Shown piece by piece: positions 22,085 through 34,084 of a stretch of DNA of 64,000 nt. Position 1 is the stretch's first letter. Every line of letters starts with the position of its first letter. The position numbers and the translations under genes were made by a program. The notes beneath the pieces are model-generated. The model was not told the origin of the DNA and did not search any database. It was given only the letters and a program-made list of their open reading frames with translations. This DNA comes from Brienomyrus brachyistius. Taxonomy: Eukaryota > Chordata > Actinopteri > Osteoglossiformes > Mormyridae. The DNA is taken from contig NC_064554.1 in the NCBI RefSeq assembly GCF_023856365.1, forward strand, positions 10,097,001 to 10,161,000, read 5' to 3'.

Positions 22085-22600
22085 AGCAGAAAAACACTGC
22101 AGTCGAATCCAGAGCCGTGCTGTGGAGCACAGAGAGTACAAGACTAGATCAAGAGTGGCAGCTGGATGTGGAGGAGCGTGGATCCAGGGACCGGAACCGA
22201 AAAGGAGCAGAAGGTGATGAGCTGGGAGGCACCATCAAGGAAACGGCTGAGGTGCTTGAGGTGACGGATCCAGTAGATAAAATGGGGGCAAAACCGAGAG
22301 AAAGCAAGAGCACTAGGATCACAGAGCAAAGACCAAAGAGCAGATCGAGAAGCATGGAAATACAACAATGAGACTGAAAAGCGGGAGAACAGCATGTTCT
22401 ACAAACAAGGCCCAGACGCGAGTGTAGCAGACTACAGCAGTAAACCCTGAGCTCTGTAGCCGTAGGCAGCGCATCCTGATTGGTCACTTTGTCTATACCT
22501 GGAAGCATGTACTGTAGCATGCATCTAGTATAGCCCCGATAGGTACCATCCAACCAAGAAGCAACGTAACCAAGGACACATACCGGCATCACCATACTTC
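22085..22600. other. Unclassified GC-moderate block
   Basis: Composition differs from the flanks and both strands stay open (plus 22,117-22,371; minus 22,149-22,595). The minus strand includes 'gaccaatcaggatgcgctg', a CCAAT-type context, which could fit a promoter or an LTR. I found no TG..CA ends or target-site duplication. Unknown repeat or unique sequence remain possible. Confidence 0.25.
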
Positions 22601-23510
22601 CATGTCTTCATGCTTGTCCCAAATGTATGAAGCAGATAAGCCCTATATGAGACAAGGTGGTGCAGATTTTCCAGGGGAGATGTGCTTGTGGGACAAGGCC
22701 CTCTGTGCGCTAATTTTATTTTAATTGCTCTTACACTGTAAGTGCATTAAATGAGTTTATATTGTGTGTATGAGAGAGAGCCTGTGAGGAGCAGCCTGAT
22801 GCTTCATTGTATGATTTGCTCATTTAATTTAACCATGTTTTTGCATGTTCTGCTTGCCTAGCCTTTCACACTAAATAAAGGCACCAGACTTTATAGTCGT
22901 TGTTCATGAAGAGCTGCGTCTTTCAGTTTTGTGCCAGATCTGGGGCACTGATCAGGTGCAGCTGAGGCTGCAGGGTGCAGTGCTGGATGTTTGGATGGCA
23001 GGAAGAGCTGTGGCACTGCTTTCCACACATGGGGATTTTTTTCCCCACCGATGCAGCTCCAGATTTTCCTCTGCTGAAAAGAGGGTGGGGCGTTTCGAGT
23101 CTCTGGGTCCGAACTTGAAATGAGTGTCTCAGTCTGAAGCACCATGTCTCAGCACTGGAGCCCCCAGTTAAGGTCATAGGGCATTTTGTCAGTGGCCCTG
23201 TGGGCTGCTGAAAGTCAGGGCATTTGCAGCTGTGCTGGTAATCATCAGAAGACTGGACGTCTTGGGCAGGAGTGTCAAAACACTTACACCCCCATTCTGA
23301 GGAAGATAAGTGTTGCGAGGTATAAGTGCTTGGGTTTGCCTGTGAAGGGGGTGCAAAGTGGGCTTGGGTAGGGTGGGGAGGTGCCCGGCATTCTGTGGGT
23401 GTTGGCAGGGGGAGGGGAGGTGCCCGGCATTCTGTGGGCTTGATTAGGTGTTGGATGAGTATCTCTGCTAATTTAAACGGTTGTTTTTTTTTTGTGTCCA
23501 AAAACATTGG
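22601..23510 (-). other. Non-coding or unknown; 194-codon open frame
   Basis: A minus-strand frame at 22,923-23,507 is rich in Pro, Ser, His and Cys with no domain, signal peptide or membrane segment that I recognise. Part of it translates a local duplication: 'ggaggtgcccggcattctg' occurs twice, 40 bp apart, near 23,377 and 23,417. Frames this long are expected by chance in moderately GC-rich sequence, so I do not call a gene. Confidence 0.2.
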
Positions 23511-24455
23511 GCCTGGTTTGAAATGCTGTCCACTCTGATCTGGGGATAAATGGGATTTTCTGAGTGTTCAGTGCTGATATTTCTTCAAGGGAATTGTAGG
23601 TACTCCCTTCATAATTTGGCGGAGAGAATCAGCAGTTGTTGTGGTGTTTGTGTGTTTTTTTTCCTATTTAATTATGACTATAATAACACAGAAGCAATGT
23701 GGAAAGGGGATTGGCTGAAGTTTAGGGGAAGCTTGAGGAAAACACTCTCTCCTCACCGATAAGTAATCGAATTGTTTAAAGTTCATTCATTCTCAACAGT
23801 GAGAGTTTGGAAGCAACGGTACCTCTCTTGGGTTTTACATCTTGTTCGTTTAAATTAGAAAGCAAGACATGTATTTGTCTGGTTCAGCTCCCAGTCAGAT
23901 CAGTGGTGCCAAAATACCTCCCTCCTCAAATCCCTTTGTCCGACTGATGTGTTCTCCGCAACATCAACCAGGTTTCTCCACACAGTGTTAAATTAAACTA
24001 CACCTGAGCTCCACTTCAGTGATTAAAAATATGGGAAAACTGTTAGCGTAAATAAATATATATAAATATTACATTTTCATATAGCCTTAACATTCAGGTA
24101 GTGTGTGTGCGTGTGTGTGTACAATATGTGTATATAATATACAGTATAATTTCGGTATATATTCTCGGCTAGCGCCTACCGTAATTTTATCTTTCCCCTT
24201 TAAATTTGCGGTGCGAGCTTCACTGACAAATAATAAACAGGCAATATTGAATGACATCATAGCAACCATGCATCGCTTTTATGGTTTTTACTCATTTATG
24301 GATGTTTTGTATGCTGGACTTTTTTCACAGAATTCAATAGTGGGAATCTCATACTAGACACCAAAATACATATCAAAAGTTTTATGAAATGAAATAATAC
24401 AATTAAGTATGATTTAATTTCATATACCATCTGATACATACAAATATGAGAACTT
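23511..24455. other. Non-coding interval
   Basis: AT-rich sequence with a short GT run at about 24,100-24,120. No coding or repeat feature is recognised. Confidence 0.45.
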
Positions 24456-24459
24456 TGTA

Positions 24460-24600
24460 CCTGCTTGTACCCGCTTGTGCTATGCAGGGGTCCCGAGACT
24501 AACCCAGGACAGGGGTACAAATCCACCGCAGGGCACACACACTCCGTTTGTCAGCTTTCTGGACTTTCTGGACTAGCTACCGGCAAATGGTAGCAGGGCC
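24460..24600 (-). mobile_element. SINE 3' domain remnant
   Basis: 'cccgcttgtgctatgcaggg', 'ctaacccaggacaggggtac' and 'caccgcagggcacacacac' correspond in order to the SINE 3' domain read on the minus strand. The CCAT tail is gone and divergence is high. Confidence 0.5.
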
Positions 24601-24668
24601 ATGCAGATAACGCTCGGCTGTGTTTCCAAGCCAGGATTTATATTAAGTGAATTTCAGTATAAATCTAG

Positions 24669-25351
24669 TAGGGGTGTAACGGTACACGGAACTCACAATT
24701 CGGTACAAACCCCAGTTTCGGATTAACAGTTTGGTGCAAAAAACAAAATTTTGAACTTATTGAAATTGCTAACGTGAGCACAATTAGGGACAGTAATCCA
24801 AAGGTAATGTGTCCATCATCATGCCTGAATGACAAACCCCAAGAGAAGCTTATTAGCACATTGTTATGTAAAATACTAGTCAATTTATTTTTAATAACAA
24901 TCATAATGGAAAAAAAAATGTGTTGTCTGCCACCGAGGATGGTTGCATATTTGTAGTGATAAACACTCCGATGGACTGTAGTTATTTTTCAGCTCGATCT
25001 GAATTTCCTGGCAAAGCCCTTAAATGCCACGGGCAGATTAACTTACAGGCTGTTTTTGTCTTGCTCCAGTTGTACACATACTAGGATGTTGTCTCAAATG
25101 AGTTAGCATGTTTGCTTGTGTTTTCAGCTGACAATCTTGGACTTATCAGCCACTCTCTCTCCAGAGTTGGGGCAATTTATTGGAAAACCATAATATCCCC
25201 AAACCGCTCATTAGCATAATATTTTCCTCTGCTTGTGAATTTAGGTTCCACCTATGTCAATAAAATGTGCTTATTCATTTTATCATACGTACCAAACTGA
25301 AAATGATGTACCGCACTGCTCACGACCTATACATGTACCGTTACAGCCATA
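24669..25351. mobile_element. Non-autonomous hAT-like DNA transposon
   Basis: The left end TAGGGGTGTAACGGTACA and the right end (complement of 25,334-25,351, reading TATGGCTGTAACGGTACA) form inverted termini of the kind used by hAT elements. Both continue into matching CGGTAC words (near 24,703 and 25,310). Flanks are AAATCTAG (24,661-24,668) and ATATTTAG (25,352-25,359), 6 of 8 identical, fitting the 8-bp duplication of hAT. The 680-bp interior has no transposase frame, so mobility would have depended on an enzyme encoded elsewhere. Confidence 0.75.
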
Positions 25352-25359
25352 ATATTTAG

Positions 25360-26926
25360 CCAAAATAAAGTATTCAGGTGAAATGTAGCTGAATACAATC
25401 AATGGGTAAAAAAAATGCAGCACTGCATCAGAAGGGGGCTGCAACTGACATCGAGGCCTGGCCGAATTTAGGTGATGGAAAATGAAACTCAGTTTTATGT
25501 AACAGAAATAAATCCCAAGTGAACTATTCCCAACTATGGACCCATATAAAGGCAAATATAGATGAATTATTGCTTATAGTTATTCCTCAATAGGCACTAT
25601 TTAAGGTTCAAATACACAGACTTTACAAATACAGGTGATGTCAAATTTCTCTAGAACTACCTGGGATACAGATGTCGTCTTTAGGGAGCTGTTAAAGTCG
25701 GTAATATTTGTTGGTCAAAGCTTCCAAGGCAGTTTAAATCCATATCCCATACGAATTTATTGTTTGGGTCCTCCAAAGAATGTTTTGCTTGTCTGGTCTT
25801 TATGTAAGTATTTTATTCAAATACTTTTCTGAGCATGTTACCTGTACAGTAAGTGATACTATCGTCATTTATGTGATCAATCGTAAAGAAGACATTTACA
25901 TACACAGATGAAGCCTGATCACAGGTGATTTCCGGACTACAGGTAACAGAAAATAATCAGTGATATTCTACGTGTGTGGATTAGTCCCATTGTCTTATAT
26001 CCAAACTTATAGTAATGTAAAGAATTCAATACCAAACTTATCCACAGATGAGGGCATAAGTTTGGAAGCGTGTGCATGTGAAAATGAATGAGAATAAGGA
26101 GGCTTGCAGCTTTTTCTCATTTCTTCGCATACCTCCTTTTCATCATTAAACGAAAACAGATGGAGCAATGACACTGACAAGCTTCCAAACAGAAGGAGCA
26201 ATTCATATTCCCACAATAATGCTCCTGTAACACTTACAGAATTTTGGAAACTGGCATTTCTCTGAAATTTAGACAATTGTGAGGTTATTTTTAGTGTAGA
26301 TGTGCTTTGTCTTTAATAGATTCGATTTATACGGTCTAATGATACATTTCTACACAAATGTGCAAATTTCTTACTGCATGTTCGATTAAATAAAATACAT
26401 TAAAAATGCAGATGAGCAACTTAAACAGAGCCGCAGAAATTCTGTTACGGATTCGATGGCACATCTGCTCAGTGGCTGATCTGTACTGAGCGAACAAAAT
26501 GAATACAATGCCATTAAGAAGGATTAATTGTTAGTATTTAATAAGGAATCCATGTTTTTGGATGAATTCTGCTCCTGCGGTGTCTTTGTACATATATTTT
26601 CCTCATAAATAGTACATTAAACTGTTATTTAATATAGACTTTGGGCCACTCACAGGCTTCATTCAGCAACTGCAGTTTAGAAGCTTAAAATGCCCTCTTG
26701 TGGAGATATGCTGTGTGAATTCCGAAGGCACATATGTGTGAGTCCTCTTTTTATTACACGTGCTGTTTACTGCAGATCACACTAGGAATAACCTGCTGTA
26801 TATAACTTACTGTCTCTATATAACATGATCCTCAATGTTCACCACTACATAACATTTGCAATGTTGTGCCGGAGTCCGGGAGGCACAGGGCTTGTAATGG
26901 TGTTTTCTGAGGTCAAGTTAATCCTA

Positions 26927-26960
<34 letters not shown>

Positions 26961-28490
26961 ATACTCCCTGGCAACTCCACATATGTTATAGTAGCATGGG
27001 AGGACACAATCACGCAATTCTCATATTCTTGTGCACTGAGGCGACATTAATGAGGGAGAGAGAATAGTGAAAAGAAAATTGGGGGCGATTAATTTCTTTC
27101 AATTGAAAACTGACCATTAAGTTCCTCAAGACTGCGGATAAAGGATGACACGCACTTCAAGGAAAGTGCGGCACGTTAGAAAACGGCAGGCTGTCGCTGC
27201 ATGCAGTTTTAAGGTTTACAGCAGCGAGATCTCACTTCAGATGGAGAAGTCTGTGTATAATAATCACTGATTCCTATTACTGTGACGGGAAAGGCTAGTT
27301 AAACTGCAAACTACTCAGTTACTGCAAACTTCTTCCTTCTTTCACTGGTTTTGACTTCACTGTGAAAAGGACGCCGAGCTTGTTAGAAACCGACGCTGCG
27401 TAACTGACATGAAGGTGTGGTTTTCCATCCGCAGTGCCTGGTCTGAATGCGTGCGCTGTGAGGCTTTGTTTCTGTCAGCGTGTCACTAGTCTCTGTGACG
27501 GACACCAGGATTCCCTGCTGAGTCACGGTAGATCTTACCTGAGGAGAAAGCTGTCAGCGCGTACCTGGGCCATGAATGTCAGTGAAGCTGGACCCACAGG
27601 TGTCATCAGATAACAACAGACATACGAACATAAGGCGAGGTCTGAGGGGAAGCGGGGCGAGGGCAACGAGATGGTGGCTACTGCAGAAGGATGTAATTCA
27701 GGCATTCTGACAGTATTTCTCAGTATTGTATGAGCGTGTAGCATACCTTACCACGGAAGGAAAGGCCTTTGTCTCGCCTACAACTAATTGTTTAGTTAAG
27801 TTCAGTTAGGTTCACCTGCCTGTCTTGTGTCCTGTGGATTTGTTCGTAGGATGTTAGGTGACATAAAATACCACAATTGTCTTTGGCTGCACAAATATTA
27901 AAGATACTATACATCTTACAGACTACCAAAAAAAAGACATTTCTAAAATTACGTATAATGGAAAGTACTAATTATGAATCAATGTTGATTGGGGGAAAAA
28001 ATTCTAACTAATCAATAAAGATTACAATTATTGTATAATGTAATGCTTATTTCTGGCCAACTGGTGATGAGAGCCATACAACAGGGTAGAAGGGTAGAGT
28101 AGAGGTGTAGGAGCAGAGATGGAACGGAAATGTGGAGGATGAAATGAGAGCTGACCTGATAGGAAGCAGGAGATGGCATAACTGGAAGAGGGGCCCGCTT
28201 CCAGAGTCAGCATCTCGACATGGGTTCTGGGGGTGAGAATAAACACACAGCCCGTGTTGATGCCTTGCAGGGGTACAACTATTACAGCCTACCCTACCCT
28301 ACCCTACCTGCCCCCCGCACGGTTTCGCCACCGGCACACAGGAAGCCTGAAGCAGAAAATTCAGGAGCACTGGTCTAATATATGCAGCACAGGGTTATGT
28401 AGCAGACTATTGTAATCCTAGGAAGTACATACTGTATAAAAGATGCACATAGGGCGAACCACTAAAGGTCTATTGTAGCGTGCTGCTCAA
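25360..28490. other. Long unique non-coding interval
   Basis: About 3 kb with no transposon that I recognise apart from the GT microsatellite. Blocks at about 26,300-26,720 and 27,100-27,500 are repeat-free and could be regulatory. Four copies of a CCCTA-like pentamer lie at about 28,287-28,307. Open frames (at most 89 codons) have no domains. Confidence 0.35.
26929..26957. repeat. (GT)n microsatellite
   Basis: About 14 uninterrupted TG dinucleotides. The interval is unique sequence on both sides. Confidence 0.97.
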
Positions 28491-28496
28491 AACCAA

Positions 28497-28622
28497 CCAA
28501 ACAATTACATTACATTTGCGTATTTGTCACATTTATCCATAGTGATTTACAACTGAGAAAGCAGTCCCTGAAGCAACTGGGGTATAGGGCCTTTCTCGAG
28601 GGCCCAATTGTGACATCATTCT
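28497..28622 (+). repeat. Interspersed repeat ('tttatccatagtgatttacaa' type)
   Basis: 'acattacatttgcgtatttg', 'catttatccatagtgattta', 'gaagcaactggggtataggg' and 'ctcgagggcccaattgtgac' are the ordered landmarks of a common short fish repeat. Its intact form continues into a B-box-like 'gggatttgaac' segment, which is missing here and seen alone at 58.5 kb. Confidence 0.55.
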
Positions 28623-29995
28623 TATTTATCAATGGTACATTCAATCAGTGTAAAGAGCAGTGATCATGTATAAGAAGGCCTGCTGGACATTATTCATCAG
28701 ATACGTATTGTGAAAGTGATAAGATTGTGAACTTTTATATCTAACTGGGAAAATAAAATAGCACCATGATCAGATTAAAGTTAATATTTACAGGGTAAAT
28801 TCAAGGGATCCGTGTCAAAGGGAAATGAAGTATTTGTACGTTTTTTTCTCTTTGTGTTACACTTTTTTTTTTCGCTCCACAGAAAGGGCTGCTGTCACAC
28901 TGCTCTGTGGAAGCTGAACTGTAATATTTAACTGAGCATCGCTTCCTGATTCAGGATTCCCCACTGCTTCTGAAAGCTGTCCTGATCGCATCTCCCTCGC
29001 ACCATGTGAGCTCCAACCATGGCTAAGTGCTGAACGCAGTCAATCGAGCACGCTTTCTTTTTTCATTCGCGTGGGGATGTGAACAAAATAACACGCTCAA
29101 TCCCGAGCCGCTAATGACGTATGTCGTGATTTTTGGCTGAACAAAAGCAGTAGTTTGCAGATTCAAACTATGTTAAATGCTTCGGGAGGTGTACTAGAAT
29201 TTGCAAGAGAATTCCAAGATTTTAGACAAACGATAACTAAACTTACAGTATATACCACTGTGTAATTCTAAGTATTTCTGCTAATAAAAATAGTAAACTA
29301 TTTAAATAATACTATATCATATACATTATCATATCATAATCGTGCTACAAATGAGACATTTTGTTTTGTGTTTTTTTTAACAAGCAGAATACAGAAGCTT
29401 TGTATTTCACACTTTAATGTCGTTGTATTGTCATGCCAACAAACTGCCAATACATCTGCGGGGATGAGAACTGGCTGCGGTGCTTCTAGTGTCATTTCTG
29501 ATCCTGAAGGGAGGGGAATCGATAAAATATTTCAAGGCTTTCTGCGACTTGGCAGCGTGATTGTAATGGACAGCACCATCGTACCAAAATATGCTTTCTA
29601 ACATATACATGTCAAAAGCAATCAGAGGAAATGGTTTGCCTTGCTTTCCAAGCAAACTGTGGAAGACAATTCTAGGACAATTTTGGATGAGGGGAACTAG
29701 TCTTATACAAGACAGAGGAATTTAGCAGTCAAAAATAGGCTGCAGTAGATTTACTAGGTAAAATCATTTTGTGCAAAGTGTTCAGAACAGAAGGAAACAT
29801 ACATGTTAGAACTGCAAATAAGCAAATTGCAAAGGTTTTCGGTTCTGTAGAACAATGACAAAATCTCAACAACTACACTAAAAATAATCCCCTAAAATTA
29901 AACAAGAACTGATTAGAAGCCAAATCCCTACAGAACTCATTTGTATTGGAGGGTATATTTAATGTGCTGTTCATAATTTTGTCTCTTGTTGCTTA
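28623..29995. other. Non-coding interval
   Basis: AT-rich unique sequence with T runs at about 28,865-28,874. No coding or repeat feature is recognised. A (TATCATA)-like cluster lies at about 29,315-29,340. Confidence 0.4.
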
Positions 29996-29999
29996 TGTA

Positions 30000-30190
30000 A
30001 ACAGATGGTAAGTGAGCACAAAATGGTCTCCAGTAACGCTCTCGACAAAGACGTCGGGGATGAGAAGTGGTGGATCCCCCACACTTTCACCAAAGGCAGC
30101 GAAGGCCATTGTGCCTCCCACAGTTTCTCGACGTGCCGGTACCTTCACACGTGGGGAATTAACTGGCTCGAAAGACAGAACAGGAACTAG
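30000..30190. other. Short segment open on both strands
   Basis: The plus strand is open in two frames from about 30,005-30,012. The minus strand is open in a frame containing VKVPARRETVGGTMAFAAFG and LIPDVFVESVTGD. On the plus strand it starts right after 'ttatgtaaacag', an acceptable splice acceptor. Composition is much richer in GC than the flanks. It could be a fragment of an unrecognised transposon protein or an exon. I cannot choose strand or identity. Confidence 0.25.
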
Positions 30191-30317
30191 GGAAGAAGTG
30201 AAGAAGACAAGAAAAAAATAAAAGGTAGAGGAAAATAAGAAAATGAAGAAGGACTAAAAACATTAATGAAGAATAACAAGGATATGAAGAAAAGATGAAG
30301 TCTAAAATAACAATAAG

Positions 30318-30370
30318 AGTAAAGGATAAGAAGGATAAGAAGGAGAAGAAGGAGAAGAAGGAGAAGAAGG
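30318..30370. repeat. Purine-only (GGAGAA)n simple repeat
   Basis: An imperfect AAGAAGG/GGAGAAG hexamer array inside a wider purine-rich stretch (30,180-30,370). Confidence 0.9.
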
Positions 30371-30504
30371 GAATAGTAGAAGGTGCAGCCAGCAACACTG
30401 CTGTAAGCTGTGTGATTCCTCTACTCTTCCCTGCATCTCTCTCCAGTCCAGACCGATGATACTATTTACACACTATCAGAACCAACGAGAATAATGAGAC
30501 AATC

Positions 30505-30780
30505 ACAGATGCAGCCCATCCATCTTCCAGGGGGGCCGGGAGCCTATCGCAGGAAGCACAGGGCAGAGAACGCTCGGGATGAGATGCCAGTCCATTACAC
30601 ACACAGAATGTGTAATTTAGTGACACCAATTAACATAACTGCAAGTCTGTGGGAGGAAGCCCATGCAACGGGGGGCGGGGGGCCAGGGCAGGGGGCAGAT
30701 GCATCACACCCACGTAACGGAGAGGCAGGAACTGATCCCCTACCCTTGGAATGATGAGGCAGTAATGCTAGCTAGTGAGC
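30505..30780 (-). mobile_element. Diverged SINE copy
   Basis: Read on the minus strand: head at the right ('gcattactgcctcatcattc', 'gatcagttcctgcc' in place of the B box) and tail at the left ('gatggatgggctgc'). The body words 'gggagcctatcgcaggaagc' and 'gatgagatgccagtccatta' match the family. Clearly older than the 40.3 kb copy. Confidence 0.65.
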
Positions 30781-30789
30781 GTCCCCCGA

Positions 30790-31570
30790 CTAAAATCGCA
30801 GATTACTCATGGCTATTCCGGCATTAGACCTTAAAATTAGCTGCATGTTGAATGCGGCGAAAGAGAAAAATATTTAACGGACAATGAGAATGTCAATATT
30901 TATCATAAAATGAAGTTTGAGCTTAACAAACATAAGTTTTGTGCAGACAGAGGCGTACAGAAATGATATTTAGACTCATAATGGGGAAGCTGTAATGGCG
31001 GTTTCAGCCTTGTTCATTACATGATCTATGTAATATGTACAAATCACCCGGGAAACATGCAGTAAATATGGGTTAATGCATGAAAAGCATTCACTGCACT
31101 CTAAGCAGCGCGTATTTGTTTTTTTGAAATGGAAAAATAATGAACACCATTCTCACCAATCAGACCTGAGAGTTCACCATTGTACGTAAGTTCTTAAGAC
31201 AGTGTTTCAGCCAACCAAAATGAAACGTGCCTGTGATGCTGAAACAGGCAATGCGGTTTCTCTCAGGCACTTAATCACACTGGTCAAAACGCCAACCGCA
31301 TTCTCTAACTGGCCAACAGTCTGCAAGACACTAGCATACAGTAGCTCACAAAACTCTACTTCAGTCAAAACAATAAATTGATGCTGCAAAACCTGTTTAA
31401 CTCACTCAAACAGTAACACACAGCAGTTAAATAATAAAGACATACTGTAAAAGCATTCATGAAACATTTACAGGCATAACGCTAACTAAGTCTCAAAGAC
31501 ACAGCACAGTCTGTGGTCAGTTTTAAAGTGCTGTGGTTGTTCATACTACTGTACAGTGCTAAAGGACATG
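30790..31570. other. Non-coding interval
   Basis: Unique sequence. Part of 31,200-31,560 could be flank of the IS630-like element to the right, but no inverted termini were identified. Confidence 0.3.
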
Positions 31571-31578
31571 GTGTAATC

Positions 31579-31661
31579 CACCATCACGCTGCCATTACAG
31601 TACACATCCATCACACTGCCATTGCAGTACACATCCATCATGCTGCCATTACAGTACACAT
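31579..31661. repeat. 27-bp tandem repeat, 3 copies
   Basis: Three units of 'atccatcacactgccattgc' plus 'agtacac' with a few substitutions. Being a multiple of three, it yields a His/Ile-rich peptide repeat (HHAAITVHI) in a short open frame, which is a by-product. Confidence 0.9.
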
Positions 31662-31757
31662 TGGTAAACAGAAGAATAACTCTTCTTTAATCTCTTCACT
31701 GTAAGTACAGTAATTTTGTTGGACAAATATATATAATTTAGTGATCAGTGGTCATTG

Positions 31758-31937
31758 ACACACCACAGCACACAGTGCACAACAATGAAATGCATTTAAC
31801 CCATACATGATGTTGTGACATAGTAGGGGGCAGCTAATTCACTGCCTGCTGAGCAGTGCTTGGGGGCAGTACTTTGCTCAGGGTACCTCAGTGCTACCTT
31901 GCTGGTCAGGGATTCGAACCAGCAATATATATATAAT
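31758..31937 (-). mobile_element. tRNA-headed short repeat (SINE-like), second family
   Basis: On the minus strand the right end carries 'ggttcgaatccc', a good B box, then 'tgaccagcaaggtagcactg' and 'gtaccctgagcaaagtactg'. The left end has 'gcagtgcacactgtgtgctg' in complement. This is a short fish repeat distinct from the GGATGGA SINE. The A-box end is replaced by a TA-rich tract at 31,926-31,936. Confidence 0.55.
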
Positions 31938-31984
31938 ACAAGAAAATACAAGACAAAGCTTTGCCATAATCCTTACTCTACCTG

Positions 31985-32640
31985 ATCTATCCTGTTCCTG
32001 ATATTGGGCCACATTGTCTTTATCAACATCACGAAGAATATTTTCCCTGGCAATGCAACATGAGGAAAATCGTCAGATATGCCTGATCCAGCCCTGTCAG
32101 TCCACTGCTGTGTTTGCCCGACATGCTTCAGTCATATCATCTAACAGTGGCATTTGCTCATAGGGATTATGTACTTTCCATCTCCAAGACCATTGAGATT
32201 GAGGAATGGGGAATGTGGAGGGTCACATTTGATAGTCATACGTGGTTGAGCCCTGAACCAGTCCCTCACTATAGATGTGTGATGGAACGGAACATTGTCC
32301 CGCAAGACTGCAGGACGTTGACCTGAGTCTCTCTTCAGACACCAGCAGTAGTCAGTAAAGCTCATCAGACACTGTAATATGTCTGGCAGAGTTACTGTAT
32401 ATGGGGATGCATGCTACATCACCGGAGTCTGATATGGCTGCATTCACAGTAATGTTTGTGCCTCTCTGCCCTGCCGTCTGTGATGTTGCTCTGTGCCCAG
32501 TTACATTCTTCCCACACTTCCTGCTCTTGGCCAGAATGAAAACCATCTTCAGGACCATTTCTATCCACATCTTCCACTTTGTCTTGCATGTCCCCTCTGA
32601 CCTTGCTCTGGTCTGTCTTGTTCCGTTATGTCTTTAAAGT
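31985..32640 (-). pseudogene. IS630-like transposase relic, internally deleted
   Basis: Minus-strand fragments match the C-terminal half of the same transposase family as 11.6 kb: FILAKSRKCGKNVTGHRATS and QRGTNITVNAAISDSG (32,352-32,570), then VLRDNVPFHHTSIVRDWF with the second catalytic Asp and PPHSPFLN (32,141-32,365), then a degraded C-terminus to about 31,990. The Glu expected after PFLN is gone (LNG). Upstream, an Arg/Gly-rich N-terminal piece (about 32,590-32,635) abuts the DDE region directly, so exons 1-3 are fused across a large deletion. Dead. Confidence 0.7.
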
Positions 32641-33355
32641 CAAAGGAAGGAAGTGTTTCCGGATTGGGAATTAGCAGCCATTTTGCTGTGGTTTCATTGA
32701 TCAGACACTTTCTTGATCACTTTTCGTGATCTACATGTTACCAAATGAGCACCATGTCTACTGTTCTGCAAAAAGTCCATTAGGAGAGGAGACTGATGTG
32801 CACATGAGTGCTCAGTCTTGTGAATAGATGTTTGCCGTTTTGCTCATAGGTGTTTGGAATTGAGAGCATGGCTTCATCAATGCAGTTCAGCACAAGAGAA
32901 ACTGTAATAACAGATAAGAAACCACTTTGCAATTATTTGACATTTCCTTTCCAGTTGCACAGTTGATTGACAAATTCCACTTTGTGAAATGTTCTTGTGT
33001 AGAACAGATTAGAAATTTGACTCTACAAAAATCTATGCATAATATTCTTTAGTTTTAATTGAATGAAAGTTGCCATTTTCTTAAATGTATACCCCTCTTT
33101 GCCAAAAGCATTGATTTGCATTTCTTACCAAGTCCGCATTTCTTACTAAAGCCGAGTTCATTCTTCACTTTTCCACATGCCCTGTCATGTGCTTTTGTCC
33201 TGCGGACAGTCATGCATGTGGCAGCTTGTGTTCATGCTACGTTTGTCTCTGGATGCAGACGCTCATGGCTGGTTGGTGAATGTAAACAGGAGTGATTACA
33301 CCAGACCAGTAGAGGGCAGATGTACAAATGCTGTACAATGACAGGAACAGGTAAA
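32641..33355. other. Non-coding interval
   Basis: AT-rich. It may include flanking DNA of the IS630-like element. Short open frames only, no domains. Confidence 0.35.
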
Positions 33356-33359
33356 GCTT

Positions 33360-33555
33360 TCTGAAAGGTTTTAACATAAGTCAAGGCTTGAGGGTATTGC
33401 GGTAATAAGGCATACCGCAGTATTTTGAAATCCTTACAACAAAATTACCTGGGACCCTCTCAGTGAATGTTTTGGCTAAGACTTAAGAAATGCCTGAACA
33501 GTGCTGCTTTTTATAATAGCGTATACCTTGGTATAATGTCTGGACAGTATGAAAA
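33360..33555. mobile_element. Possible hAT-type remnant ('attgcggtaat..cataccgc')
   Basis: 'agggtattgcggtaataagg', 'cataccgcagtattttga' and 'gcgtataccttggtataatg' resemble the CGGTAT-rich ends of a fish hAT family, also hinted at near 53.86 kb. Termini and target-site duplication are not clear. Confidence 0.3.
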
Positions 33556-33559
33556 ATGC

Positions 33560-34080
33560 GATATGCAGGTACCTCTGGCCCTCCTCATACAGCTGCTCAC
33601 CATAAGTACTACCATACCAACCATTCTTCCTCTACTCTTTCGTTGTTGACTGCTGATCTGTGAATGTCCTTGGTGCCACCTACTGGAAATACCTAATCGT
33701 TTATCCTGCACATGCGCGGTCCATGTGCATGGATGTGCAAGGTTTCCACCAGACATAATAACCTGCGCTACAGGCACACCAAGCTCAGCCGTTCACGGCC
33801 TACCCCTGATGACGGAATTTACATGACGTCCCCTCGTCCGCAACAGGAAAGGTGGCCTTTAGAGTTTCTCTAATGTCTCGCACATTATATTATGAGATGT
33901 GACATACATACAAGGATGTCTGTCCAAGTCCTCCAAAATGTGGTGTGTATAACCTTCCCTGTCGGGGATAAGCTGCAGTTCTTTCATCAGCCTAAAAGTC
34001 ACTGAAAGTGGGCAGGCGAAGATGCACACAGCTGTGCTGCACCTAAGAAATGCACATTAACTTTTGTAATCTGTATCTTT
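33560..34080. other. Non-coding interval
   Basis: Unique sequence without recognised features. Confidence 0.4.
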
Positions 34081-34084
34081 TCAG

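Noticed and set aside
22085..22600. Solo LTR
   Set aside because: A CCAAT-type word and GC-rich composition suggested it, but there are no TG..CA ends with matching flanks.
22923..23507. 194-codon minus-strand gene
   Set aside because: No domain, low-complexity Pro/Ser/His composition and an internal short duplication. The length is within chance for the composition.
28283..28307. Interstitial telomere repeat
   Set aside because: The unit is CCCTA (five bases), not CCCTAA, and there are only about four copies.
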